In this document: one piece after another, positions 50,788 through 59,081 of the stretch
Layout of the letters: every line of letters begins with the position of its first letter
How positions within the stretch are numbered: position 1 is the stretch's first letter
Assembly (NCBI RefSeq): GCF_031458255.1
Contig: NZ_JAVDYC010000001.1
Location: 4,907,001 to 4,971,000, forward strand
DNA length: 64,000 bases
DNA from: Catenuloplanes niger
GTDB lineage: Bacteria > Actinomycetota > Actinomycetes > Mycobacteriales > Micromonosporaceae
Direction: 5' to 3'
Made by a program: the position numbers and the translations under genes
The notes under the pieces: generated by a model
The model's input: only the letters and a program-made list of their open reading frames with translations
What the model was told of the DNA's origin: nothing
Databases searched by the model: none

Positions 50788-52941
50788 CTAGGCGCTCTTA
50801 CGCCGCTCGATCGCGGCATCCAGGTCAGTCACGCGGGCACCTTTCAGCACCTCGCCGCGGATTTTGACGTTCACGCTCGGTACATGCTCGCGGAGCTGGG
50901 CTGAGATCGCGTCGGCCGTGATGTCCGCGTAGTGCTCCGGCATTCGCTCCGCCATCCGGCCGGCGATCGTCGGCCAGTGCAGCCCGTTCTCCCCCGGCAG
51001 GAACACCGACCGGACATCGGCCAGCACATCCCGCACCTCACGAGCGATGGACTCGCCGGCTGCGTCCCCGGTGAGCGTGCCGGCTGCCTCCCGGTGCCGC
51101 CGCGCGGCCGTGAGGATCTTCTCCGCGTCCTCGGCATCCGCGAGGTAGGAGCGGACCGTGGGCGTCTCGTCCGCCGCACCGTAAAGGATGCCGACGCCCC
51201 GGTACTGCGCACCGGACGGCAGCGCGGACGCGTCGAACCCTTCGCTGTAGGCGTCCGAGCCGAGCAGCGCCATGGACACATCCCGGTTGCCGCACTTGAG
51301 CGCGAACCGCACCGTGTGGTTGTCCCGGTACCGGTTGAACAGCCGCTGCACATCCCCGGCCCCGATCCCGGACGGCTTCTGCGTGCTGGACAGGATGACC
51401 ACGCCCGCGGACGGCCCGACCGCCATGATGTACGACAGCAGCGCCGCGATCTCCTTGTTCACCGCCTGGTCGTCGGTCTCGTAGTAGACCTGGAACTCCT
51501 CCATGACCAGCACCCACACCCGAAGCTGCTTGTACTTCCGGGACAGCTCCCGCGTGAGCTTCCCGTCCGGGCACTCCGCCGTGGGCAGCTTCGACAGGAA
51601 CTCGTTCACCGACTCGATGTGCTTCTTGATCTCCCGTAGCGCCTCAAGAAGGTGCGTGATCGGGTCGTTGTCCCGGTGGTTCGGCACGGTCCCGAACACC
51701 ATCCGGTGCGCGACCAGCCGGAACTTGTCCCAGTCCGGCGACAGCTTCCCGTCCACCACCGTGAGGCGCACGTACGGATCGAGCGCCGCAAACAGCGCCA
51801 GAGCACGCGCGAAGTACGTCTTGCCCTTCCGCGGCTGCGCCCCGACCAGCACCGCGATCCACATCAGCAGCAGCCCCACTTTGCGCCCCCGCTCATCCAG
51901 CCCGATTGGTGCGTCGGTCCAGATGTCGCGCGGCTTGCCGTCCAGCAGCGGCGTCCGGCCGGCCGCGATGGCGAGCGGGTCACGATCGGCCACGAACAGC
52001 CGATGCCGCCGGTGCGACGTGGTGTCCCGGGTAAGAAAGACCTGGTTGATCGACACATCCAGCCCGGACGCGATCGACCCTTTCGCCTTCACCGCGTCGT
52101 CGAACGTCTTCCCGTACGGCAGATCGATGTCGACCTGAGATCCTGTCCCGGACGCGTCCCGCGCCATCGTCGACCCGAAGCTGATCTGCTGATTGGTCCG
52201 ATCCGGATGCCCGAGACCCGCGGCGTAGTAGGCGCGCAGGATGATGTCCGGGTTGATCCGCCGGTACCGTCCGGTCACCGTCGCCGGCGTCACGATCGGC
52301 CGATCCTGTGGGCGCCCGAGGTGCGCCAGGAACACCACTCCTCCGGCGCCGACCGCGCCGAGTGCCCACCACGGCGCAGCAGCGTAGAACAGCGGCCCAC
52401 CGATCGCGCCGGCCAGCAGTTCCGCGATCAGGACCGCACCCCGCCACGCGCGGGTGGCCTTGACCTCCCGATGCAGCTTCAACCACATCTGCGGATCGTT
52501 CGCGTCCGCGGCAGCCTGCCGAAGCCCGTACTGCTCCGACACCCACCACCACTTGATCTGACGGCCGACCAGCCGGAACACCCCGACCACCGCCCAGAAC
52601 AGCGCTTTCACCAGATACAGCGGAGAGCGAAGGGCATGAAAGCCGACACGGTACGACGTGAGCGCGGCCGTCTGCTTGAGGCTGTGCTTGATGTTCGGCC
52701 AGGTCGACCAGTCCACCGGCACGATCGGCAGCCGCCCCGATCGCGCGGCCCGCGGCTCCACCGGCATGCCGCCAGGCTGCGGCGTCTCGTCGAGCGCCGC
52801 GTCGAAGTGGGTGTCTGCTGTTGAGCGGTTGCGGCGTACACGCGCCGCGTCCAGGTCGACCACCGGGGCATCCGCCATTTCGGCTTCCGCCGCACGCCAG
52901 TCGAAGTCGCCTGAGCTGTTGTCCTTGGGTCCTGAGACCAT
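50788..52941 (-). CDS. FtsK/SpoIIIE-type conjugal DNA translocase (Tra)
   Basis: A 717-residue transfer ATPase. Two membrane segments (about 168-187 and 190-207) precede the P-loop GAQPRKGKT at about 367-375, a Walker B region (VWVLVMEEFQVYY) and GVVILSSTQKP. The C-terminus (about 640-717) looks like a winged helix, which in TraB recognises the repeats of the clt locus. It moves double-stranded DNA between hyphae. ATG has TTGGAGGAAG upstream. A repeat cluster of the expected kind follows the stop. Confidence 0.92.
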   Translation of the reverse strand: MVSGPKDNSSGDFDWRAAEAEMADAPVVDLDAARVRRNRSTADTHFDAALDETPQPGGMPVEPRAARSGRLPIVPVDWSTWPNIKHSLKQTAALTSYRVGFHALRSPLYLVKALFWAVVGVFRLVGRQIKWWWVSEQYGLRQAAADANDPQMWLKLHREVKATRAWRGAVLIAELLAGAIGGPLFYAAAPWWALGAVGAGGVVFLAHLGRPQDRPIVTPATVTGRYRRINPDIILRAYYAAGLGHPDRTNQQISFGSTMARDASGTGSQVDIDLPYGKTFDDAVKAKGSIASGLDVSINQVFLTRDTTSHRRHRLFVADRDPLAIAAGRTPLLDGKPRDIWTDAPIGLDERGRKVGLLLMWIAVLVGAQPRKGKTYFARALALFAALDPYVRLTVVDGKLSPDWDKFRLVAHRMVFGTVPNHRDNDPITHLLEALREIKKHIESVNEFLSKLPTAECPDGKLTRELSRKYKQLRVWVLVMEEFQVYYETDDQAVNKEIAALLSYIMAVGPSAGVVILSSTQKPSGIGAGDVQRLFNRYRDNHTVRFALKCGNRDVSMALLGSDAYSEGFDASALPSGAQYRGVGILYGAADETPTVRSYLADAEDAEKILTAARRHREAAGTLTGDAAGESIAREVRDVLADVRSVFLPGENGLHWPTIAGRMAERMPEHYADITADAISAQLREHVPSVNVKIRGEVLKGARVTDLDAAIERRKSA

Positions 52942-53040
52942 GAGGGTTCTTCCTCCAAGAAGCCTTCGGGCGAAACGGTGTGAAGGGACCGGCGGCGCGG
53001 CACTGGTTTCCAGGCCGAGGGGCCGCGCCGCCGGGCGACG

Positions 53041-53805
53041 TTAGGAACGTCCGTCGTGATTGAGGTGCGCCAGCGCCGCGCCCATCCCGAGGACCGCGAC
53101 CGGCAGGCACGCGACCACGGTCGTGATCTGCCAGGGCGCCTCGGTGATGCCCGCGGCTTCCATGTGGTGGTAGGCGACCTGGCCGAGCGCACCGAGGACC
53201 AGCGAGCCGATCGCGGACCACTTGGCGAACCGCCGTGCCCGCACGCTGACCTGAGCCGAAAGCCAGATCCGCAGCGCGTACGCCGCATAGGTCTCGACAC
53301 CGATCGGGAGCGTGATCGCGGTGTTCAGGCTGAACCCGTCCGCGATCCCCGGAAGCGGGTGCACCACCCCGAACCCGGTCATCTCCCCGAGCCCGACCCA
53401 CCCCGACCAGACGGCCGCGAACGCGGGCAGCGCCAGGATCAGCACCGGCCACGAAGGCACCGACCGCACCTTGACCGCCGTGCCCGGGTCTGCGACCTCC
53501 CCACGCAGCTCCGACACCTCGGCCGTCGCCGGTGCGCTCTCGGTCGCCGGAACCGGCAAGGTCTCCGGCTCGGTCGCCTCCGGCACCGGGTCCGGCGTCG
53601 TCTCCTGAGTCGCCTGCTCCGGCACCTCGGGATCGGCCGGCGCCCCGTTCTCCAGCGCCGCGCGGATGGCCTTGGCCTTCGGCCGGCCCACCTTCAGCTC
53701 CGTCTTGATCCGGTTCTCAGACGGGATGACCCCCAGCGAGGCCACCAACTCCTGAGCACGGGGGAGAAGATCCATCACCTGAGGCGGGTACGCGGAAACG
53801 GTCAT
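53041..53805 (-). CDS. Spread-type membrane protein (DUF2637-like)
   Basis: A 254-residue protein. The N-terminal part (1-55; LVASLGVIPSENRIKTELKVGRPKAKAIRAAL) is a small helix-turn-helix-like segment; a disordered acidic linker is followed by four membrane helices (about 120-250; WPVLILALPAFAAVWSGWVGLGEMTG). This resembles the DUF2637/SpdB-type proteins that lie next to tra and help intramycelial spread. It lies about 100 bp upstream of tra. The ATG overlaps the preceding stop (ATGA). Confidence 0.78.
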   Translation of the reverse strand: MTVSAYPPQVMDLLPRAQELVASLGVIPSENRIKTELKVGRPKAKAIRAALENGAPADPEVPEQATQETTPDPVPEATEPETLPVPATESAPATAEVSELRGEVADPGTAVKVRSVPSWPVLILALPAFAAVWSGWVGLGEMTGFGVVHPLPGIADGFSLNTAITLPIGVETYAAYALRIWLSAQVSVRARRFAKWSAIGSLVLGALGQVAYHHMEAAGITEAPWQITTVVACLPVAVLGMGAALAHLNHDGRS

Positions 53806-53996
53806 CGCGCGACTCCTTCAGCGCTGGTGGGCTTGGCGTAGAGGAAGCGGAAAATGCTCTGCTGAAGCCGCACCAGGTCCGAGCCGGCCGTGATCGGTGG
53901 GTAGCCGCGCCGCTCCAGCACCTCCGCCAGGTCGAACAGCAGCCCGTATGTGAACCGGCCGTCGTTCTCCGGAGCGGGCATCGGGTAGGTCTCCAT
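53802..53996 (-). CDS. Small AICE protein (64 aa)
   Basis: A 64-residue soluble protein (METYPMPAPENDGRFTYGLL then a helical part with LAEVLERRGYPPI). It overlaps both neighbours (ATGA downstream, one base upstream), so it is translated as part of the transfer operon. Not recognised; similar short proteins are usual here in AICEs. Confidence 0.75.
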   Translation of the reverse strand: METYPMPAPENDGRFTYGLLFDLAEVLERRGYPPITAGSDLVRLQQSIFRFLYAKPTSAEGVAR

Positions 53997-54244
53997 CAGG
54001 CGGCCCTCCCCGCAAGCTGGATCGCCGCACGGTGTCGGCCGTAATAGGCCCGCGCCTCGCGGATCACCACGCGCTCGGCCTGCCGCACCTGGTGCCGCGT
54101 GATCTCGTCGCCTCCGGTGACCATGAGCCGGATCTCGGCGTCCAGCAGCTTGACCTCCGCCATGATCAGCGGCATTTCCTCCTCCACAGCGGCGAGATCC
54201 TCCGCCGTGGGTTCCTGTGAGAACGGGTAGATATGCACACGCAC
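53996..54244 (-). CDS. DUF6284 family protein
   Basis: An 82-residue helical protein with PTAEDLAAVEEEMPLIMAEVKLLDAEI followed by a basic helix (RQAERVVIREARAYYGRHR), the DUF6284 pattern common at the head of AICE operons. It is the first gene of the minus-strand transfer operon, directly after the operator region. Function unknown. Confidence 0.82.
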   Translation of the reverse strand: MRVHIYPFSQEPTAEDLAAVEEEMPLIMAEVKLLDAEIRLMVTGGDEITRHQVRQAERVVIREARAYYGRHRAAIQLAGRAA

Positions 54245-54263
54245 TCCCTGCCGTTAGCTCTCA

Positions 54264-54340
54264 ACTGGCTTGAGCCAGTCAACTGGCTTGAGCCAGTTTG
54301 GGCGAGGGAGTGACGTCTGTCAAGAGCTGGCTTGAGCCAG
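54264..54340. promoter_or_regulatory. Three operator palindromes for the GntR repressor
   Basis: CTGGCTTGAGCCAG (6-bp arms, 7 in two copies, around TG) occurs at 54265-54278, 54283-54296 and 54327-54340, between the transfer operon and the divergent GntR gene. The first two are 18 bp apart, the third 44 bp further. This is the classic place for a KorSA/Pra-type control circuit. Confidence 0.82.
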
Positions 54341-54388
54341 TTGCGGTACGCTGCCGAGAGACGCATCGAGAACAGGCAGGCACCGACC

Positions 54389-55168
54389 ATGAGCGACAAA
54401 CCCGAGGCTGACACCCGTCTCCCGAGCCGCCGCATCGCCGATGACCTGCGCGCCAGCATCGAGCGCGGCGAGCTGCCGCCCGGCGGCAAGCTGCCCTCAG
54501 AACGCGACCTGGCCTCCCGCTATGGCACCGCCCGCAACACGGCACGCGAGGCCATCAGCATCCTTCAGAGCGAAGGCCTGGTCATCGCGCAGCACGGACG
54601 CGGCGTCTTCGTGCGCCCACAGACCCCGCTGATGCGCTTGGGCTCCAACCGGTACTCGCGCCGTCTGCGCAGCGAGACCGGCCTGTCCCCGTTCCGCATC
54701 GAGGTCACCAAGCAGGGCCGCGTCCCGAAAGCCGAGTGCCGCTCCGTCACGACCGAGCCGCCACCGGCCGACGTGGCAGACCGCCTCGGTATCGACCCGC
54801 AGACCCCCGTCATCCGCCGCGAGAACTGGTACTTCGCCGATGACGAACCGGTGCAGGTCGGCGTCACGTACATCCCGGTCGACATCGCCGGCGACTCGCC
54901 GCTTGCCTCGGAGAAGAAGCTGGGTAAGGGCAGCATCTACGCCCGCTTCGAAGACCTGGGCTACCCCATCGCGCGCATCCGTGAGGAGATCTCCGCGCGC
55001 ATGCCGAACCCGGAAGAGATGACCGGCCTGGCGATGCCGCCGGGCGTACCCGTGATCGAGGTGCTGCACACCAGCCTCGACGAACAGCGCAAACCGTTCG
55101 AGGTCACCCGCTTCGTCATGCGCGGAGACCTCAACGGCCTCGACTACGAAATGCCGATAGAAGACTGA
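54389..55168 (+). CDS. GntR family regulator with UTRA domain (KorSA-like)
   Basis: A 259-residue regulator. The winged helix (about 10-78; LPSRRIADDLRASIERGELPPGGKLPSERDLASRYG) is followed by a UTRA ligand domain (about 92-255). KorSA-type GntR proteins keep AICE transfer and replication genes silent. Three palindromes upstream are its likely sites. ATG 54389 is used (weak GGCAGG upstream); a longer in-frame start would run into the operator region. The UTRA part is closely similar to that of the chimera at 56098. Confidence 0.9.
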   Translation: MSDKPEADTRLPSRRIADDLRASIERGELPPGGKLPSERDLASRYGTARNTAREAISILQSEGLVIAQHGRGVFVRPQTPLMRLGSNRYSRRLRSETGLSPFRIEVTKQGRVPKAECRSVTTEPPPADVADRLGIDPQTPVIRRENWYFADDEPVQVGVTYIPVDIAGDSPLASEKKLGKGSIYARFEDLGYPIARIREEISARMPNPEEMTGLAMPPGVPVIEVLHTSLDEQRKPFEVTRFVMRGDLNGLDYEMPIED

Positions 55169-55180
55169 CGGAGGCCGTAC

Positions 55181-56101
55181 GTGAGCCGCAGCAGCCTGGC
55201 AAGACTCGCTCTCCTCGCCCTCCTCTGGGGCTCGGGATTCCTCTGGATCAAGCTCGCACTCCGCGGCTTCAGCCCGGTGCAGATCGTGCTCATCCGCCTA
55301 GCTCTCGGCGCCATGGTCCTCGCCCCCATCGCGCTGGCGCGCGGCATGCGCATCCCCACCGGCCTGGCGACCTGGACGCACCTCTTCGTGGCGGCGCTGG
55401 TCGCCAACGCCATCCCGTACACATTGTTCGGGATCGGCGAACAGACGGTCGGATCGAACGTCGCCGGCGTCATCAACGCCACCACCCCGCTGTGGACCAT
55501 GCTGGTCGCGTTCCTGGCCGGCACCGACCGGAAAGTGACCCCGCAGCGCGGCGCGGGGCTGGCACTCGGCTTCGCCGGCACGATCCTCATCTTCACCCCA
55601 TGGGAGTCCGCGTCCGAGATCGCGAGCTGGGGCGGTCTCGCCATCCTGGCCGCATCCGCGAGCTACGGAATTTCCTACGTCTACATGGGCAAGTTCCTGA
55701 CCAACCGCGGCATCCCACCGCTGATGCTCTCCGCATCCCAACTCGCCGCGGGCACAGCGATCATGGTGGTCGCGCTGCCGTTCGGCGGACTCACCGCTCC
55801 AGATTGGCGGCTGGACGCGGTACTCAGCCTGCTCATCCTCGGCATCCTGGGCACCGGCGTCGCTTACGTCCTGAACTACCGGCTCATCGGCGACGAAGGC
55901 CCCACCGCAGCCTCCACCACGACGTATCTGCTCCCCGTGGTCGCCGTCATTCTGGGAGCGCTCGTGGTCAACGAGGCGATCACCGTACCCATGATCGGGG
56001 GAATGATTCTGGTCCTCGGTGGCGTCGCCCTGGTCCAGCGCCGCACGCGCCGGAACGCGTCGAAGCCGACCCCCGACCCAGTCAAGAATGAGGCCCGGTG
56101 A
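55181..56101 (+). CDS. EamA/DMT transporter carried by the element
   Basis: A 306-residue membrane protein with ten hydrophobic segments in two EamA halves (LALLWGSGFLWIKLALRG ... ; ILGTGVAYVLNYRLIGDEGPTAAS). GGAGG precedes the GTG, 12 bp after the GntR stop, and its end overlaps the next regulator by GTGA. It is locked between two UTRA-domain regulators, so its transcription is tied to the element's control circuit. The substrate is unknown; a signal or effector recognised by the UTRA domains is possible (inference). Confidence 0.87.
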   Translation: MSRSSLARLALLALLWGSGFLWIKLALRGFSPVQIVLIRLALGAMVLAPIALARGMRIPTGLATWTHLFVAALVANAIPYTLFGIGEQTVGSNVAGVINATTPLWTMLVAFLAGTDRKVTPQRGAGLALGFAGTILIFTPWESASEIASWGGLAILAASASYGISYVYMGKFLTNRGIPPLMLSASQLAAGTAIMVVALPFGGLTAPDWRLDAVLSLLILGILGTGVAYVLNYRLIGDEGPTAASTTTYLLPVVAVILGALVVNEAITVPMIGGMILVLGGVALVQRRTRRNASKPTPDPVKNEAR

Positions 56102-57048
56102 GCAACGCCGATCCACGCTTTCCGCACCTCATGCGGGAGCTGCGCGAGAACAGTGGCCTGTCACTCCGGCAACTGGCCCGGCTGGTCCACTACTCGCACG
56201 CCTACCTCTGGGACATCGAGACCGGCCGCAAGCCGCCCACACCCGAGATAGCCGCAGCCCTTGACTCGGCCTTCGACGCGGGAGACGCCCTTACCAGCCT
56301 GGCGGATGCGCGGACTGAAGCCGAGAGCAGCGCCCCGGACTCAATCGCCCGCGGCCCCATCCCGCCCTACGTCGATCACCACCAACTCGAAGACCTGGCA
56401 CAGCGTGCGCGATCCGCGTCCAGCGACGCCGAAACGCGCAACACCGCAGGTCAGTGGGCGCGGTACGCGAGCTTCCTCTACGAGACGTTCGTTCGTAGCA
56501 GGCCTCGGCTCCTACGGTTCGGCGCCGCGAGGTACTCCCGGCGTTCCCGGACCGAGAGCGGGACATCGCCCTTCCGCATGGAGGTTCTGCAACAGGGACG
56601 AACACCGACCGTGGAATGCCGATCGGTAACCCGGCGGCCGGCACCACGGAAGGTGTCAGACCGCCTCCTGATCGAAGCGGGTGAGCCCGTCGTACGCCGC
56701 GAGAACTGGTATCACGCCGACGCAGAGCTGATCCAGATCGGCGTGACGTACGTGCCCACCGACATCGCCCAGACCTCACCGATCGCCCGGTCGAAGTTCC
56801 TCGGGCGCGGATCGCTCTACTCCCGCTTCGAGGACCTTGGCTACCGGATCGACCGCATCCGCGAAGAGGTCACCACCAGGCTCCCGGCCCCCGGCGAGGC
56901 CGCCGCCCTCAATATCCAAGCCGGCGTACCGGTGCTCGAAGTCATGCACACCAGCTACGACAAGTCCGGCCGGCCCTTCGAGGTCACCTGCTTCACCATG
57001 CGCGCAGACCTGGCAGCCCTTGAATACGAGCTACTGGTGAACGATTGA
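56098..57048 (+). CDS. XRE-UTRA chimeric transcriptional regulator
   Basis: A 316-residue protein with an unusual architecture. The N-terminus (about 5-68; LMRELRENSGLSLRQLARLVHYSHAYLWDIETGRKPP) is an XRE/Cro helix-turn-helix. Residues about 70-135 are a linker. From about 138 (FGAARYSRRSRTESG) to the end it is a UTRA domain aligned along its length with that of the GntR regulator at 54389 (shared segments RYSRR, RRENWY, YSRFEDLGY, GVPVIEV/GVPVLEV). UTRA domains normally follow GntR winged helices. It starts inside the EamA stop (GTGA). Confidence 0.87.
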   Translation: MSNADPRFPHLMRELRENSGLSLRQLARLVHYSHAYLWDIETGRKPPTPEIAAALDSAFDAGDALTSLADARTEAESSAPDSIARGPIPPYVDHHQLEDLAQRARSASSDAETRNTAGQWARYASFLYETFVRSRPRLLRFGAARYSRRSRTESGTSPFRMEVLQQGRTPTVECRSVTRRPAPRKVSDRLLIEAGEPVVRRENWYHADAELIQIGVTYVPTDIAQTSPIARSKFLGRGSLYSRFEDLGYRIDRIREEVTTRLPAPGEAAALNIQAGVPVLEVMHTSYDKSGRPFEVTCFTMRADLAALEYELLVND

Positions 57049-57356
57049 CCTGTCTGCCGCCGCACGGCTGACAGCCGTAGCCCGGTCACCACCCTCATGA
57101 TCCGGCAGGCTGGGTCCGAGACCAACGCTCTTCATCAGGCGTGATCTCTATGGCTAACTCCGGCCGGCGCACTCACCCTCGCGCCGCTGGAGCCGAGACG
57201 AGGGGACATCACTTGAGCGTGCCGTTAGGAAGGTCCGCACGCGCCTCCCCGGTGTGACGCGCGGAAGCTACCCGGCCCCATGCGGAGAAGGCCGACCTCG
57301 TGTTCAAGGCCGACCTCTCCCACGATGCGCAAGCAGACCGCTCGCTTGAGCCGTGA
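57049..57356. other. Intergenic region, nothing recognised
   Basis: 308 bp between convergent genes. Short open frames lack ribosome sites and recognisable sequence. No clear terminator hairpin was found. Confidence 0.5.
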
Positions 57357-57644
57357 CTACCCGATGAGCCGCTCTGTTTGCGCTTCCGCGATCTCGGGGT
57401 GCTGGAAGGCAGATTGCACAACAAATGCACCTACCGGACGGTCCTTGTTCCTTCCGATTATCGCGATACCAACAATTTTGATCCAATCCGCTTTCTGCAT
57501 AGTCAACAGCTCAGGCGAGTGGAACTCAAGGCGGATTCTGATGGCACGGACGTCACCGGCCCGATCGAAATCCCCGAGGTAAATCGTGTCTCCGGCCAGA
57601 CGGCAGCACTCATCCCGACCATGGCTTCCGCACTCACCCGCCAT
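57357..57644 (-). CDS. Small protein B2 of duplicated module
   Basis: A 95-residue protein (MAGECGSHGRDECCRLAGDT...) paralogous to the protein at 58243: both start MAGE and share a strand pattern (GDTIYLGDF / GDIVHLDKF; RPVGAFVVQSAF / GPVSLFVVHKDAL). The start lies 3 nt after the DUF6907 stop, in an identical TAGGCCATGGC junction. Function unknown; GC is somewhat lower than the chromosome. Confidence 0.72.
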   Translation of the reverse strand: MAGECGSHGRDECCRLAGDTIYLGDFDRAGDVRAIRIRLEFHSPELLTMQKADWIKIVGIAIIGRNKDRPVGAFVVQSAFQHPEIAEAQTERLIG

Positions 57645-57647
57645 GGC

Positions 57648-58016
57648 CTATCCCGCATCCGATGCCGTGAACTCCCGTGGCTGGGCCTCCGCAGCCACGC
57701 CGTCCACCATGGCATTCAGGCAGAACTTGGACAGCTCCAGAAGATCCTTGAAGGCGATCCCCAGCTCGTGGTGCGCCTCGTCCGAGTCATCCGTGAACAC
57801 ATCTATCTCCAGACGCATTTCCCCCGGCGCACACACAGACTCGGCAACCCACGCCACGAGCCGCGTCCCGCACGCATCCTCCTCAAGCCGAATCTCACCC
57901 GGCCCCGACCGATGCCGCTGGTGCACATCCGGCGAATCCGCCAGGCACCACTCCGAAACACACCATCTCGGATGTTCGATACGAACCCCGGTCCCACCTG
58001 TCGTCTGCGACGGCAT
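57648..58016 (-). CDS. DUF6907-like protein A2 of duplicated module
   Basis: A 122-residue protein with HPRWCVSEWCLADSPDVHQRHRS, the DUF6907 W-C-C-HRS motif, then a beta-rich acidic domain (EMRLEIDVFTDDSDEAHHELGI). ATG 58016 has GAGGAGGAG upstream; longer in-frame starts lack a ribosome site. Paralogue of the protein at 58513. The Cys/His set may bind zinc. Function unknown. Confidence 0.8.
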   Translation of the reverse strand: MPSQTTGGTGVRIEHPRWCVSEWCLADSPDVHQRHRSGPGEIRLEEDACGTRLVAWVAESVCAPGEMRLEIDVFTDDSDEAHHELGIAFKDLLELSKFCLNAMVDGVAAEAQPREFTASDAG

Positions 58017-58092
58017 AAATCTCTCCTCCTCGACTCGGCGACAAAGCTGGAAACGCAAACCACCTGGCGACGCGTCCCTTTCTGTCGCTAGG

Positions 58093-58124
58093 ACTATTTC
58101 CCGGAATCGAGACCGTGAGAAGGC
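58093..58124 (-). promoter_or_regulatory. Duplicated upstream sequence of module 2
   Basis: The stretch 58093-58124 (ACTATTTCCCGGAATCGAG...AAGG) is clearly similar to 58964-58994 (ACTATTCCTGAATGCCGAGG...AAGG). Both lie about 80 bp upstream of a DUF6907 start on the minus strand. The duplication therefore includes a promoter or operator. Confidence 0.5.
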
Positions 58125-58242
58125 CTTCAGCCTCCAGCCTTCCTCTGGTGAGGATCGGAGAAAGGCCGGTGGAATTGCGGAATGGCTTGGTAGAGGATCG
58201 GTGGCCGGTCCCGAGCGGCCCACACCCACTCCTCAGCTCCAC

Positions 58243-58509
58243 CTATGCCTCTGCCGCTTCGCGTCTCAGCGCATCCTTGTGCACGACGAAGAGGCTCACC
58301 GGTCCGACTTCCTCATCGCCGTTCACTTCGACTGCGCGAATGCGGACCCACTGCACATTCAGCACAGACCAGAGCAGATGCGAGCCCTGCACGATCCGCA
58401 CATCGAGGTCTCGCACACCGTCTTTCACATTGAATTTGTCGAGGTGAACGATGTCGCCAACAGTATGGAAATCGTCCGCACCCTCACGGCGCTTACTCTC
58501 GCCAGCCAT
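58243..58509 (-). CDS. Small protein B1 of duplicated module
   Basis: An 88-residue protein (MAGESKRREGADDFHTVGDIVHLDKF ...), paralogue of the protein at 57357. It starts 3 nt after the upstream DUF6907 stop. No known motif; the alternating strands suggest a small beta barrel. Function unknown. Confidence 0.72.
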   Translation of the reverse strand: MAGESKRREGADDFHTVGDIVHLDKFNVKDGVRDLDVRIVQGSHLLWSVLNVQWVRIRAVEVNGDEEVGPVSLFVVHKDALRREAAEA

Positions 58510-58512
58510 GGC

Positions 58513-58881
58513 CTACGACTCCAGGCCGGTCGGGTCTCTGGGTACCGCCATCTCATCTATCGCGGATCGTGCTATGAGCGAGAGCGTCAGCCTGTTCATT
58601 CCCGCCAGACTCTTTCGGCTGAGGATTATCTCGCGTACCGCATCCTCGACATCGTCCGACCGCATGTCGATTTCAACCCCCTCGTCATGCGGGTCCGCCA
58701 CCGGTTGCGTCACCCTGATGGTGAGCCAAAAACCCGTCAGATCGTTGCATAGCTCCAGCCTCATGGGGACGGACCTATGCCGAGCGGCATACGGCGCATC
58801 CGCCAGGCATTCCGCCGGGGAGCACCATCCCGGATGCCCCTCCGTGCCCACCACATATCCGCCATTCTCGGACTCAGACAA
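58513..58881 (-). CDS. DUF6907-like protein A1 of duplicated module
   Basis: A 122-residue protein with GHPGWCSPAECLADAPYAARHRS near the N-terminus and a beta-rich acidic body (VEIDMRSDDVEDAVREI). The start is a TTG at 58881, chosen because GAGGAGGAG lies 8 nt upstream, exactly as for the paralogue at 58016. First gene of the two-module cluster; divergent from the XRE gene. Confidence 0.78.
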   Translation of the reverse strand: MSESENGGYVVGTEGHPGWCSPAECLADAPYAARHRSVPMRLELCNDLTGFWLTIRVTQPVADPHDEGVEIDMRSDDVEDAVREIILSRKSLAGMNRLTLSLIARSAIDEMAVPRDPTGLES

Positions 58882-58963
58882 AGAGATCTCCTCCTCGTTT
58901 GCCGGCGCTGCGCCACACGGTGCATCCCGATTGATGGCGTGTGCGCACCCGCCCTTTGGGGAA

Positions 58964-58994
58964 ACTATTCCTGAATGCCGAGGACGAGAAAAGG
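58964..58994 (-). promoter_or_regulatory. Duplicated upstream sequence of module 1
   Basis: Counterpart of 58093-58124, in the divergent region between DUF6907 A1 and the XRE gene. GGTGGCACTCCACC-type inverted sequences follow at about 59040-59080 and may be further operator material. Confidence 0.5.
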
Positions 58995-59081
58995 TGTTTC
59001 ATGGCCAACGCACCTTAGGTCTAAGTTTGAGAATATGTGGTGGCACTCCACCATTGGCCGGTGGAACCCCGGTGGTGCCTC

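Noticed and set aside
50788-52941. Tra as a chromosomal FtsK division translocase
   Set aside because: It lacks the four-helix N-terminus and gamma domain of FtsK, is 717 residues long and lies in the transfer operon of the element.
54264-54340. Repeated CTGGCTTGAGCCAG units as a possible CRISPR remnant
   Set aside because: Only three short copies with uneven spacing, each a palindrome in a divergent promoter, and no cas genes; operator sites explain them better.
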